Below, piece after piece: positions 27,601 to 42,600 of a stretch of DNA of 64,000 bases (position 1 is the first letter of the stretch; each line of letters starts with the position of its first letter). The notes under the pieces were generated by a model that saw only the letters and a list, made by a program, of their open reading frames with translations, made no database searches and was not told the DNA's origin. A program made the position numbers and the translations under genes. The stretch is from contig OZ020245.1 in assembly GCA_963971285.1 (NCBI GenBank), forward strand, positions 16,382,983 to 16,446,982. Reading direction: 5' to 3'. The DNA is from Astropecten irregularis. Taxonomy: Eukaryota; Echinodermata; Asteroidea; Paxillosida; Astropectinidae.

Positions 27601-30600
27601 TTGGCTTTGAGCAAAGTTACATTATAGACCAATTATTTTCATCTGGATCTGTACAATTAAGCAACGTACATGTATAGTCCAAGGCAAAAAGCTCAACTCA
27701 TTTCCGAGTTGAACTTGAGGAGGTTATTTCTGACTTGGAAAATCTAGCGTAACAGGGTGTGCAATGTTAATTTGCTGTAATTGTTAAAATGCCAGCCATG
27801 GTGCAGTTTAAGCTCAATGAGATAGAAAGGGATTATAAGACCATTATGTTAATTAACGGCTACTTCTGCGGCTAGGTCTTGGATAGCAATGAAGCACTGG
27901 TGGTTTGTAGCATACATGTAGAAAGCTCCTTAGCAACAGCCGTAGCCAGTAACCAAAACTGTCATTTCCAATACGGCCAGGGTTAAGATAGTAAATGTCC
28001 TTAATGTACACATGTACAGTTTTATGCATGCATGGTGCAGTACAAAGTCCCAACATACAATCCCTTTGGAGAAAAAAATGCTTTCATTCAAAATCAAACC
28101 CATCAATCTGCAGTATTGGCAAATGGAGAACATGTATACGAATTTAATTTGTGCTTATCAGTACTCCGGTATTAGAGAAATTGGAAGTGCCTTATTTTTT
28201 CCCCATGTTCCCTATTGAACAAAAGAAATACCAGAACTGCTCTTTGTTATTTATTGATTAATCCAGAACAGAGAGCATTGAATACATCATATCAACAGAA
28301 ACGTGCAGGTGACCAACCCCTTTTAGTAACTACCGGTAACAGAAACAATTGGACTAATAAAGTGAAATTGACAACCACAGCACACAAGATGGCTTTTACA
28401 AAGCCCTGTGCATGAGTCATCTAGGTTAGGCTATTTCCCCCCCCCCCCAAAAAAAAAAAAAAAAAAAAAAAAAAAGAAGTGTGATCTGAAGGCAATAAAA
28501 TAAAAGCACAATGCATTTTCACAATGCACAGCTTCAAAATATAAGCCTTTTACAACTTGTGCAAGTGCCATATATTTTCTATACAGATTTTGTTAGAATC
28601 ATCAAATAACCACAGGGGAAACTGACTGAAATAGCGCTCCGCACTAATGACGTCACACGAGTTATTTGGCCAGTGCGCATATGTACAAAATCCGTGGATG
28701 TCAGGCAAACTTCATGCATGCACAAAAGCACACCCACACACGTACAAGTACGTTTTTGCAATGTTTGTCTGAGATCCAGTGTGCTATATTTTAAGTGCGG
28801 AGCACTATTAAAGTCATAGAAAGATTTTAGATTTTGTTATATTTAGTTTTCTTCATTGAAGAACTCTCTAAAAAAAGTCTCATCAATTTTGGTTTTAAGC
28901 AGACAGTCCAGTCACTCACCTCTGTCAGTTGCAGGTGCACTCATGCTACCTTGTTGGTCGTCAATGGGACTCCCACGGGACCCGCGATAGGCAGCAATAG
29001 ATTGCCGCTTCAGCTTATCAAGATGAATCTGCTGGTATGAGCCATAGTCTAGGACAGGAGAAACAACACAAATGTAATTCAGACATGTACAGTATGTCAA
29101 ACATGAGGAAATACATTTTTAATGTGTACTGAAATTGGAGCTTATGACAATCTCACAAAAACTCAAGATGTTAAAGACGATGTCTAATAAAAAGTGATCC
29201 ATTATCATTGCAATCCAAAAATCAGCCTCTGGCATCTGGATATAAATTTTTCCAAATCAGTCATTTCAATCTTGCGGGCTTAGGCAATGTTCTTTTGCTA
29301 TTGTATGCTACATGTATGTAGTATGTACACATGTATTATGTATGTATTGTGGTTCTGTAATCAGTTGGTTCCATTTACGTATAATACCGGGTGATTGACA
29401 ATCGTAAAAAGGAAATAGCTAGCGGCAGTCTCATACATATCCGGTACTATGCGAGACTTTTGAGAACATAATACCAAATGTACATTGTAATGTATACTGT
29501 CCATCAAGTAAAAGGATCATTGATCGTCATTTCTATGAAAAAATATGTATTCCAATATGCGGGCATATTGCGAATCTACAAGTCAATGAGCAGTTTGCAA
29601 TTTTCCGTCTCTTGTCTTAGACGTTTCTTTGTTTCTTTTATTTGTTCTTTTTAAGATATTGAGAATACCCTCACTCAAAAGGAAGACACTCACTGATGTG
29701 CACGTGTATGTGTGTGATTGTAATGGGATCAGATAATGAAATGTTGCTCATTGTTGTTTCTGTCAACAAGCAAAACTTACATATGTAAGCATGGCCTGGT
29801 ACATGTATTTTCTGAACTCCCGCATACCGTGCACTCAAAACTGGATACCAAAGATAGACCACTGTCAGAGAGTTCAACACCTTGGAATGTGAAAGATGAT
29901 GTATTGGGTTGTTTTTATGAACAGTAACATGCACTTGCACATGTATAAGTGTACACATACAGTACTTATACAGTACATGTACATGACTTTGTATACATGA
30001 GTAGTAGGGCCATGTACATGTACATGTACATGCTACCCAGAGAGCAAAGGTTAGACTTCTTACCCATGAACTTGTACATGAACAGACACTTCATCGTGTA
30101 ATGTACATGTACGTGTACGTGTACACATTTAGGCCTACATGTAAAACAAACATGCCAAAAGTCATTTCAAATATAAAACATCTTCAAAGACATTGTTTGC
30201 ATGCAATACATAATAAAAATTTTAAGAATAAGAAAATAGTAATGTACATAACATGTAGGCATTGTAAATAAAGAGGTTTGTAGAACTTACACATGTACGC
30301 CATGAGGTGACTACATGACATGTACTGAGCACAAATGCTCAATGTACAGTGCATTTTAATATGTTTTACATGTACCGGTAACTACGACGACGACGACTGA
30401 CGACGACCGGTAACTACGGTACACAAATGAAATTAGTCTCTAACCCTAACCCATCAAACCTTCAATTTTAAATGATTCAAAGTAATTCGATACCAAAAAA
30501 AACATGTGGATCAATGGGGGACCGTACACAATTACGGAAAAACTAATTTAAAAAAGTATCACACATACAGTGCTACATGTAATCTAGCAAATCAAAAAAT

Positions 30601-33600
30601 TCAGTTTGAAATTCAAGAATGTAGAAACAGCTGACCTTTACAAAAAATAATGATTTTTCCCCAAGGCACGAAATGTCAAGGACGTTGAGCTTTTTCATGG
30701 TACAATAATACTCAGACACAATGAAAAAACTGGAATCAATACTTGTTTGAATCTGAGGAAATTAAAAGCAGAAATAGTGCATATCACTGAAAATTGGTGA
30801 AATGCAATACACTGTATATATGTATATTTCATCCGAAATCTATCATCACTTGGTGATAGAGTAATTACGGATATGACTACATGTGTGCATGTACATTATT
30901 AACAGAAACATGTACATGTACATGTATGTATGTGTACACGTGCACATGCATTCAACGATGCGGTGGAACAATTTTTTAAGCAATCAAAGTCATCCAAGAA
31001 CACTATTGCTGAAGAAAATTATTCTCAAGACCTTAAAACAGATACATGTACTGTTAAGTTTAAAAAAATATTTTCTTTTTTTTAGCCATCACAAATTTGG
31101 CTGCTTTTGGACAGGTCTACAGTACGGTACTTACATGTACTGTATAATACGCTAGTATGGTACATGTGTACATGTTAATGATAAGTGTCCATGAATCCAA
31201 ATGCATAATGTACCTGAACTGCAAGAGACGTTTTGGGACTTCAGTTACCATGACAACCAGAGTCATAGCAGTGTCCGAATTCTGATTTCTGAAATATTAC
31301 AATGAATGCAATATCTCTCTCCACTGGAATGATTTCTTTCTTTTTCATGATGCAAAATGGCAGACAATGTTAAGCGGAAAAAAATATAACAAAAAGGAAT
31401 CTATACTTCTTCTAAAGAATAAACCAAACATTAAAGATCAACCATACTGTACATTTCATTTTATCATTTTCTCCTCCTTTTTCCTTCCATCGAAAAGCAA
31501 AAAAAAACATCTCCATACATTCAAATGAAATATATTGTAGCACTAATAATAGCAAGGGGCATGATGACACTTTTTGAGCACGTTCACCCGGTGATATTTG
31601 AATTTATTCACGGTTGCTTTGTTACAATAAAGGTCAGATCATACACTTCATATCATAATTGATTGTTGTTTTTTCTGTTTTTCCATTGATTAGCTCGTTA
31701 TCTGCAGGACTGGGCAGAAAAAAATAGCACAATATGATGACATGTATTGTATTGTACAGTAGTTGATCCGAGCCCATATTATAAATGGGATCAAGGAAAT
31801 TACATATTGACGTGCATAGTTTGTTACATGTTTAACCACATAATTTGTTAGAGAATGTTGCAAAAAAGAAAAAAGAGAGAAAAACAAACAATCTTTGCCA
31901 TTAAATTTAATAATGCAAGATTGGTTTTAAAAGAATTTTTTAAGAATACAACTCTGCATTCTTTCCTCATGTACATGTAAGTTAGGGGTTTTTGGTGATG
32001 TGATTCATCTGGAATATAATCTGCAATTTGAGTAGCCTACACTGAAAACAAGGATGTACAGTACATGTCCAGCCGGAGGGCAAGTTGTCATTGTACCCTT
32101 CCAAATTGGTTCTTAAAATACAAATTGAATAGGACTATATTTCATGAAGAGGTTGAGATCTGAAGACCTATAGTACATGTATACAGACACTCACAGCAAG
32201 GAGCACGTTGGCAGAAGAGAGTACCACTTGCTCATAAAATATACATGTACAATCATTTACTTTCCGCCTCACGGGTGGCCAAATCAGAGCACGTGTCCGA
32301 TTGTCAACAGAAGACATTTCAAGGATTTGTTTCATGAATATTGTAAAAAAAAAAAATATATACCGCATTGAATTCTAACAACATCAATAACCAACCGCGA
32401 CCATGGGCATAGTTACAAGATGCCACAAATTCCACAAGATGCTTCTTGCTGGGTATGAGTATAATGTGCAATATTACAAATACAGGGTTGTAAGTCAAAT
32501 CTCTCCCCAGTGCAATTTAGGTGAAGTCTGTCATTGTGAGTGAGTATAGATTGTAGTTGTGACAGGAGAAAAACACACCAAGAAACCTACTTGTATCGGG
32601 CGATGTGTCTCTGGGACCTATCTGTAAACTGAGTGGTCTCCGTTTGTCTTGGGGGATCACCTCTGACGCTTCGTCCGCGCCGTCCCACGTGTTCCGGGCT
32701 CGGATCGGCGGATGTTTCTCTGTCTCCCGTTTCTTCTGTAAAAGATGAGAAAAAGCGACAGGCTCTGTTAAAAAGTCACTTCTAAGACTTGAAGAGACAA
32801 ACATATTTTGTGATTTTTATCAGGTTACAACAGACTTGTGTCCATACAAAAATAATTACAGTGTATTTGTGTAATTCAGTTTGCTCCAGTAATTTTGTTT
32901 TGTTGTTGAAAGCACAGCCAATAGCCATCAAATGTGTGAATGTGTAACTACATGCAAACTTGTACATGCTAATTATATGCAAAGGGCATGTTTCCATGTA
33001 TGCATAATTTCAATAAACGGAGTTAGTTCCAATGTTCATTCGTGACAAAAATAAATATTTGATTTGCTAGGCATTGCTAACGAGAGGGATTTGAGCCCAC
33101 ATTGAAAGAAACGTGCTTAAGACATTTAAACCATGTCGAAACAAAGACCGAAAACAGTTTTGATCTCAGGGTAAGAACAAAACTATATTTTATGTTTTAA
33201 AAGAAAAAGTTGAGTCAGGTTTTCGCTATTTTCTTGTGACTCAGATGTCTGATTGTGCTCAAATTTTCACTGGTTTATTATTTCAAATACATGTTTGATC
33301 AGACATATACATGTACATGTAGTGTGAATGCTGTTCTGTGACCTTTACCAATCATGTATTGTGCCTCTAAGCCTATTCAGACTATAAGAAATCTCTGGTG
33401 TGTACATGGGTCTGAGCATAAGTGACTGATCCTTTCACACTGTAAGATTTTAACACATGGGTGGACCTGTATAAAACGCTTGACCTGTTTTGAAAGAGAT
33501 ACATGTACTTCTCATGAGGTGGGTTGTGAGGGGTTGAGCCTTGTTAACATTTTGGTGTGTGTATTACATGTATATGAAAGGGAGAAATGGTGGTTTCAAT

Positions 33601-36600
33601 GTCTTTATTTCAGCACATTTTATGTTGTGTAGTTTGCAGGGCTCAGCATGATTGACCCTATTGAAAATTGGAAGTACCAGTACATACAAGTACTTGGCTC
33701 AAGGTTGTATTTCGAATCTGTGTGAAAGGTACTGCATTTGCCAGTGTGAAAATCATTCTTGTCTTTCCTTTCAATACTCAATGAAACGGAAACCCTTCGT
33801 TTCTGTTTGGGCATGGAGCCCAGCAACAAGTAGCAACAAGGGCGATTATAAAATGGTGTCTGAAAAGATTCTAAGTCCCATTCATCTATTGATGACGACA
33901 AGCTAAATAAATATACACACAACCCTTAGTGGGTCAGTGTTGTGTTGTGCATGCACACATACAGTAATGGGTATACATGTATGCAATCATGTACGTACAC
34001 CAGGGGATTCTAGGTCGAGTGCAAATAAAAATGTTCAACGTTACTATGCACCTCCAGCGCTTTTCACACAAGCCAGACAAATCTGCCTTCCACAGGTTAT
34101 TTTTTTCTATTATTACGGGGCCACATCTGCACGGCATTTCACACATTTTAACACAAAGACTCATGTGTACAGAAATTTTCCTGATCATCCTTCCATGAAA
34201 TGAACGCTTTTAACAATATGGTCACAGGGCTTTTAATGATTACATCAGTGTGATTGAGTACCAATATTAATTTGATATTTCAATTCACCAACAACTTGAT
34301 GGGACAATCTAAAAGGAATACTGTTACAGTGAACAATGTAGCAACAATTTTATTGCTATTTGATATCCACCACGATAAATAACCTTTCGATTTGTTCACC
34401 TTTAATGTACATTGTAGTTACATGTACATATGTAAATCCAGGCAAAATGACAGCTTAGTCCTTGTCAATGCCACAGATTTTCAACAGCCATTTCTGGAAG
34501 TACCCACAAAATTGAAATCTTTTAAAGCAAATTTACAGTCCAAGCATGAAGAATTGAGTATTTCCGGTATTTATCATTTACTTACATGCATTTATAAATA
34601 AAAATTTCTTCTCTTTTTTTTTAAGATTTCAATTTTTGTAACTGCAAAAATTGTGTGGATTCTGAGGTTAAGACTTAAGGTCGCAATTTAAGTTGTTACA
34701 ATGTCAAGATTAACGACCCTTACCACTCCATGCAGAGCATGTGTGCCTTGTTTGACATCTTATTTACCAGTGAATTCATATAAGGGTCTACACACACTGA
34801 GTGACAATGTCAATGACACTTCGAGCACCTTGCAAGAACAAGCAAAAATGCCTGAGAACTGCTACAGGGTGTACGTGTACAACAGCAGCTGGCTTTGAAA
34901 CAAACATGTCACGTAATTGCTATGATGCAATTTCATGGCTCCGCTTAATGTACAGTGTAAGGGTACATGTAGAATCGGCACTTGTACAGTGTACATGTAC
35001 AGTTAAGATGAACATTTTGTGCTTACATGTACATGTACAAGATCCCATTTCAAGGATCAGGGAAGAATTTTCAGTTACATAAACTGCATTTTTCACGTAC
35101 ATGTAACTAAGGATTTCTCCCTTTTTACCAGGCTATAGAATAGAAATTCAGCACTGACATTGTAATGGGAGACTTTTGAGAGTCGTTCTTCAAGCCAACA
35201 GCGCACGGGCATGCAAAAGTGAGCATGCGCATGCAAAAAGATCATACAGTAACTGCAGAATGATGCTGGAGTCTAGCCATGAAATTGGGGCCTAATATGA
35301 ACGAAGGGCATCACCTGGCTGAAACACAAAGGGACAAAGACGTCATGAATATTAAATGCTGTGATGTTAGTTGTAAGATACACTGTACGTTAGATGTTAC
35401 TTGTAAAAATGATTCATGTCCTCACATGTGGGTCTCTGCTGGATGGCACTAGATATCAAAACACGAAAGTTACGGTATATTTTACCCCAAAAATTGCTGT
35501 GGTCAAAGCTTCACCCTGGCAATATTTCAATAGCCGTCACAGCAAATTTGTTTCAATGGGACGATCTGTGTACATTGTCTGACAAGTGTACACTTCCACA
35601 TTTTAAGCCACTGCGTAAGAAATCTGGAAAACACCGAGCTAGTACTAGCAGTAGGCCTACAGCTTGGGTTGTTCCCACTTTCAAGTTTTCTAACGTGTGA
35701 TGAACCTAATTCCAGAGTTGATTTCTAGGTGACTTCCCCAAAACAAATTTAGTTATGAATATAAAATTATGTTAAATAAATAAATTGACCATTAGGCTGT
35801 GGGCAACTAACCAGCAAGGCCATTCATCACATTGGTCACTCCCTGGTCATATATAAGCACTTTACTCAATGACCATGTCAAGACAAAAATCAATTTCGTT
35901 ATTTGATTGCCCTGGCAGGTCCCAATATTGGCTACATACACAATAATACTTGTCTCCTCCGTGCAGCACACATTGGAAGTTGTCTTCAGTGGCCGATGTC
36001 TATATTGATTGCTATTACAATATGAACAGAAGCAGCTTAAGGCCATTCAGGCAACTCTCAAAAAGGGGGGCCCGCTTTTGCCGGAAACTCTGTTATCAAC
36101 CGACGGCGATGCATCTTGATGGCAAGACTTCAAACTATCACTCGTGTTGGCTTGGTTTTTTATTAGATTTTTATATTTTTTAACCCAAAGCAGACTGAGA
36201 AGCCTCTATGACTAAAATGATCAAGCTACATGTATAATATTCAAGGAATGTTTTCTTTATTTTAGTACGGTACTCAGCACACCGACACTGACCAAAAAAT
36301 ACCAAGCGGAAAAAAGCCTTCACTTCAGTGACATTACTGTATTCATGCCCAGAAGCCACTATTCCTTCTCTAAAGGTACTATACTTTGGGATCATACCGA
36401 AAAAGAAATCTTCACAGATTTACCTATAACTTACAGAGTACAGTATAAAGATGGTGATGGTAGACACATACATGTACCGTCATTAAAGTTTTTCTGCCTG
36501 AAACGCTGTATTTATGCAAAAAAGAGTATTTAACCAATTGACCAAAACAATTTTGATCTTTGGAAGATCAAAATTCCTGTGACAAGATTTAAAAATGCTG

Positions 36601-39600
36601 TGGGCGTTTTTCAATGTTTCCTCAAAAAGTGGTCATCGTATGAGGGAATTTCACAGATGACTGTTACAACAGTGTACATACATGCATGACGTGTACAGTG
36701 GTGTACACTATATCTTTCTGGATATTTCTGACCATGAATAGTTCTGCATTTCTTTGACAAAAACCAAAGTATGAATTTACCTTTCACCACACTGTGGGCT
36801 TACCATGATTTAAGCACACCGTGTTTTTACCATGTTTACATGTACATGTGCAGTACATGTACAGTATATTAATTACATGTACATGTACATGTACTTTACT
36901 GTACATGAAATCCTCTTGAACATTTACATTGTATATGTGGGCCTACAGGAGCGGAAGAGTTAACTGGGCCAAGGTTAATGAATATTGTGTACACACAGAC
37001 CTTGTAGACAATAATGGATTTGGATACATGTACACTCTACATTTATGTATGAACATACGCAAAGCATATTACTGTACACCATATACCGCTGTTCATATTA
37101 GAGCAAAAAAATCAATAGAAAACAAGGTTGATACCAAGAATTGTTGCTAGCATGACTCTCTCATTCAGTACATGTAATTATTGTCACACCTACATGTACA
37201 GTACATGTACACTCCAAACATTGGGGGACAATTTCATTACTGTCCTCACTGATCATGAAATTTATGAAAATTACAAATAATGCAAAAATACCTTCACATT
37301 AGTACTAAGTATTTCATATGCTCCTCAAGAGTATAAATTTTGGTTGCTAGACTTGTGGCAGAGAATGAAAGTATGTACATGTATGTAGAGTACATGATAT
37401 TCAGGGAGCTGAACATTTCATCTTTTAACGAATGGAAATATTCTTACCATTGCACTCATAAACATTCATTTTATGTTTCATTGTGTGTACTAGTACACTG
37501 TGCATGTAAGACTGTCAAGTAATAGCGTTCCGCACTAATGACGTCACACCACGCACGACGCGCACACATACCTCCACTCACCACACGTTTGCGTGGCCAC
37601 GTTGCAATGTTTGTCTGAGGTGCGGCGCTATTTTTAGCGCAAGTGCGCAGCGCTATTTGGCAATTTCCTCGTCATTCAGCAAAACCAAAATTGCTTCAAC
37701 CCGCCGCCATTCATACATGGGCATAACATGCGCTCCCTGTTGACCAATTCCGTACAATGGAACAAAATGGATGTAACTAAAAATGCCTGGTGGAAGAAAC
37801 AAATATTAACGCTTTTGACATACATTACACATGTAAGCCATGAATTGGTCTATCACGTGATAGTTTGCAACTTTGCATCATGTTACATGTACATGTATGT
37901 ATTGTGTTCATGGTCATTTTTTTGGGGGGGGGGGGGGTGGCAGTTCTATTTGGTTTCCTATGCTTCTAATTTTGGAAGGGAAAGAATTCCAAGGCTCACA
38001 TGATGTAGGTCATAGAAAATCAATGTCTTTACTTTGTTACTACCCATCAGCCCATACAGCACACTACGCCTACACTACAGCATACATGTATGCACTAAGA
38101 GTGAACAATTGTTAATGGATTGAATCACGTAGACACAATTGGTATATGTAATTCATGTTTCTTTCATTGGATACTGAATGTCAGAAGACTAGAATTTGTG
38201 AATAACGGTTTGTAAATTGTAAATTGTAAATATGCAGCTAAGTGTGTACGTACATGTACATGTATGCGCAATTGCACATGTACGTCAGGCAACTAAATGT
38301 GGCGGGCTGGCAGCAAGGGTCGATTTCACAAAGCCCTACGATCGGTCGCAACTCGAAATATGAAGGACAACCCATCATATCCTTCGACTTCTACGTGGGG
38401 CTGCATTGCATCATGTAAGTCTTACGATTGATAGTAATTTACGATGAGTTTGGTGAAATCGATCCCTGGTTGGCTAATAGCGCTCCGCACTAATGACGTC
38501 ACACAAGTGATTTGGCCAGCATGCGCATGTACAAAACCCCTGTTTGTCAGACAACCTTCATGCATGCACACAAGCACACCCACAAACGTACGTTTGCAAT
38601 GTTTGTCTGAGATCCAATGTGCTATTTTAAACGCAAGTGCGGAGCGCTATTAAAATGCAAACTGACAGTAGGCATAAATGCTGACCTGTATGGCTTCAAG
38701 TGTGATTTAAACAAAAAGAGAAGATGTTTCTGAGATCTTGTAAAGGAACTGAGTTCCAAAAGGGCTGAGGCGGTTTTCCTTTTAATACCAATAAGTCATG
38801 TACATGTACAATAGATCGATGTTCATGTACGTGTGTGTACGTACATGAATTCTGTATGAGAGAAGCTGTTGTGTCTAATGGACCATTTGTTTCTGTGGGA
38901 TATCAAGGCAGTGATCAAGGGCATGGAGAGGATTGCCACTTTCTGCCTCTGTGAAGTTCAGCCCGCCCCAAAGATCCACGGCAGCACGTTCCATGCATAT
39001 CACTCATTGAAACGTGACCATATCATGCATGATACATGTACGTGTAGAGGGCTACGGTTCGATACACACAGTACAGCACATGCCATTCTAGTGAAAGTCA
39101 CATTTTTTTATGCAAAATTATTTCAGTTTATGCCTCTAAATAGGAGATATTTATTGAATATAATTTAATTTCCTTTTTTTCATCAAGCTAATTCAATGAA
39201 ATGGATTTTAAATTATGACACTGCAGTATGTACATAGTGTAATTTAATGCTTGTTACCAACCTATTGTAACAGTATGGAATTCAAAGCCACGACCTTATT
39301 AGCGCAGATGTCACTTATTCTACAAGACCACCAAGTTACAGTGTACATGTACAGTCACCAGTAGCTGGAGTGGGGATCAGCAGGTTAATTTGAATTGTAG
39401 TGCTTCACTTATGCTAGGAGTCCACTGGGCTGGCACCAGTTGGTGCCAGTTCGCGCCAATGCAATTTGCTGTGGCGCCAATAAGGTGCCTAGTGGCATGC
39501 AGTGGCTCAAACTGCCTCCTAACTGGCTCGTGATGGCCCGTAACGGCGCCAAAAACTGAATTTGGCGGCAAGAAAATTTCAAAATGTTTGAAATTTTCGT

Positions 39601-42600
39601 CGCGCCACTTGCATCGAGCAACCAGCGCGAAGTGTCCACCAAATTGCGCAAACAATCCGCCTATTGGAATCCACTTTAATGTAATGGCGCGCGCCAAGTT
39701 GCGCCACTACGCGCCAATCACATAATCTTTGGCGTGAACTGGCACCAACTGGCGCCGGCCCAGTGGACTCCTAGCATTACACATGTAAAGTGAAGGAAGC
39801 CCCCAAAATTCTGAAATGTTTCTACTTGAACAACACAATGTTCCACAACATGTACCAGTTTTAATTTTGGTACAAGTATGGCACATATACTGTGCGTACA
39901 TGTACATACATGTACATTCACTACCATCAACATTTGAGGCAGAAAATGTTGACACCAACATGTATACAGTGTATTTCAAATTTTCATGAGCAATGTAGCT
40001 AAATGTATATAAGGCCATTCTGTTCCCCCATTTAAAATGTTGCGTGCATGTGCATGCAAATAACCTTCCTTATCACACAATTGTTTTCAACTATAATTGA
40101 TCTCAACTCCCAAACCAATTCCTCACAAGGCCAGTGCTAGTGTGGTACATCATGCAGCGGCTGTTGCCATAGTAACCGTGGCTGCATAGCGGCACGCACA
40201 TGCATAAGTGTGGTAAATCGAACAAAAGCGTGCAGGCGGGTGCATCCATTCACAATATATACACTGACAAATTTTGTCAATGAGTTTATTATTAATCATT
40301 TCCTAGATGTTTCAGAAGAATTGCTTATAATCCTAGCTGCACTTAATTGAGATCTAGACAATCATGCCCACCTCCTTGATGCTTTAACCTTCAATGGGGC
40401 AATTTCCATGGGAACAGGTGGAAGAAGGAAACAAACAATCGTGCCGGAGATGCAGCTTTAATTCAAGGCAATCTCAGACATCTTCTTCTTGTCATCTTCT
40501 TTATATCTATTGTAACTGAATAGACCTACATGTGCATGTACGTATATTGACTGTATACATGTAATTAAATATGCATCACTCATGTCCATGAAGAAGGATT
40601 TGAAAAGTTAATAATTAATAATTTTCTTTAAACAGCAAAATTCAAAACCATACTGAACAAAATTGCTTTAAAAAATATCAAATTTCTCCTGTCAGCAACT
40701 TTTAACTTTATTCATCATGATTGGCTGATAAATGGCAGCCATTTATTCAATTATTTTGAGTTTGTGACATATTTTGTGTACATGTAGCTGCCATAGAAAT
40801 GATCCTTGACACATTTTGGGCAAATGTATCAAATGCAAGGTGATGAATTTTCCTGTCTCGTAAAATTGGCAATTTTAAATCTAAATCTTGAACCTACAAT
40901 ACTGTTTTACAACATGTACATGTATGTTCAGCTTTGTAATAGATTTGACATCATCCACCTAGTTTACATGTAGTGTCAGGAGCGTGGTATGGTACCTACA
41001 GTAAAGCTGTGTATGGACAAAGTATATGTACAAAATGTATGGATCCAAGGGTTAATTTCACCAAACTCATCGTACAGTAACTTACAATCAATCAGAGGAC
41101 TAAGGCCAAAAAAAATAATAGTTCTGCTTCCGGTTTCCCGACTGACCCTAATTTTAGGCTGCGACCCTAAAAATTTTATCGGGAAAAAAAAACGGGCAGA
41201 CGGTCTCCGGTTTTATTATTTCAAAACGGTTTTCTTTTTTTTTTCAGTTTACATTTTCCGAAAAAAAAACAATGCTGAAAATCAAACACTTTCTAAATAC
41301 TGCACAAATCAGTGAAATCACCAAGAAATATACCGATAAAAGTGAAAGAAAATGCCACCTTTTCTGTCGTATAGCGCCGAAACACCGCACTGGAGCGTAA
41401 AACTTACAAAGCGCATACGGGCCCACAGAGCCCACACAACGGCAGACATATCTCGATCGCACGGTGCCTACACAGCGAACACGCGGTGTGCTGTGTGCAC
41501 GATGCATGGTTTGTTGCGGTCGGAATTAATAGACTTGTCTTGGTCCTTGCATTACTTTTTTACGTACGCTGAATGGGTTGTGATTGTGTATCAGTCATAA
41601 GAGGGAGCACTACAAACAGCGATCGAACGTCTTGGATCAAGACTATGTTATGTACAAAATGGCTGACCATGCGGTCTGGTGAACTCGAAGTCGAAACGAT
41701 CGCGCGGCGTACGTCAAATCATGGAGGTATTTTTCCCACCTCCATGGTCAAATGTAGCCAGCGTTTTCGCGGAAATTATACCGGTAATTAGGGTTAATAT
41801 TATTAGGTGTAGGGCCTATTTATTATTTCGTTTGTTCGGTCATTTTTTTCGTTTGATCGTTTTGTAATTTGAATGGTGATCTTTGGTCTGGAGTAAAGTT
41901 GTCGTTCCTGCGTTTGTGAATTTCCGTTGCCGATGCCGTTCGGCCGCTAGGCCTATTTTTTTTTTTTTTTGAAAAATTTAGGGCCTACGGGCTCTCGGTC
42001 TCCGCCCAATCTTAATTTAAATGTATTTTTGGGATCGTTTTGAGGACGGTTTTTCGGTTTCTATTTTACTCAAAACCACCCAAGCATTACTTGGCAGATG
42101 CCTCCATATGTTTGTGCACAAAAAAAATTGGCAAAAAAAAAAAGTTTTCCGACCGACCGACCCTATTTTGAAATGCCATGTAATCGGAAGCAGAACTATT
42201 TTTTTTTTTGGCCTAAGCATTGCAATCCCACATAGAAGTCGTGGGATACGATGAGTTATCCTTCGTAATCCTTCGGGCTTCGTGAAATCGACCCCAGTCC
42301 TGTTAATTGGTAATTATTTTGATAATTCATGTCTAATGAGGAGGAGGCAAAGCAACAGAAAAGACTGCCTTAGAAGCAGATCAGCTACAAGTGCATTACC
42401 TCAGCATTTCTTGGTAACTTTTCCTCAGAATAGACTGGTCCTCAGTGCCCCAGGAAAAAAATTAAAGAGGGAGTGCTAAACAAAATTTAGGCACTCCTTG
42501 ATGCCATCTGCAATAGTGTTCCGCACTAATGACATCACACCATGCATGCCCGCGCACACATACCCCCACTCGCCACATGTTTGCATGGCCAGTTGCAATG

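Larger units (their letters stand above)
23541..28919 (-). other. TOGARAM1 intron 3
   Basis: Contains the 23-bp minisatellite (24748-25010 with degenerate flanks), a hAT-like element (26640-27004), a C12-A27 run at 28437-28475 and one AATAGCGC MITE next to exon 3. No exon is recognised. Confidence 0.65.

Noticed and set aside
39377-39697. A 106-codon minus-strand open frame
   Set aside because: It lies within the GGCGCC-rich MITE at 39412-39776 and reads its repeats.
41244-41600. Arg/Cys/His-rich open frames on both strands
   Set aside because: They are inside the 1.1-kb Harbinger-like element and show no transposase motif.
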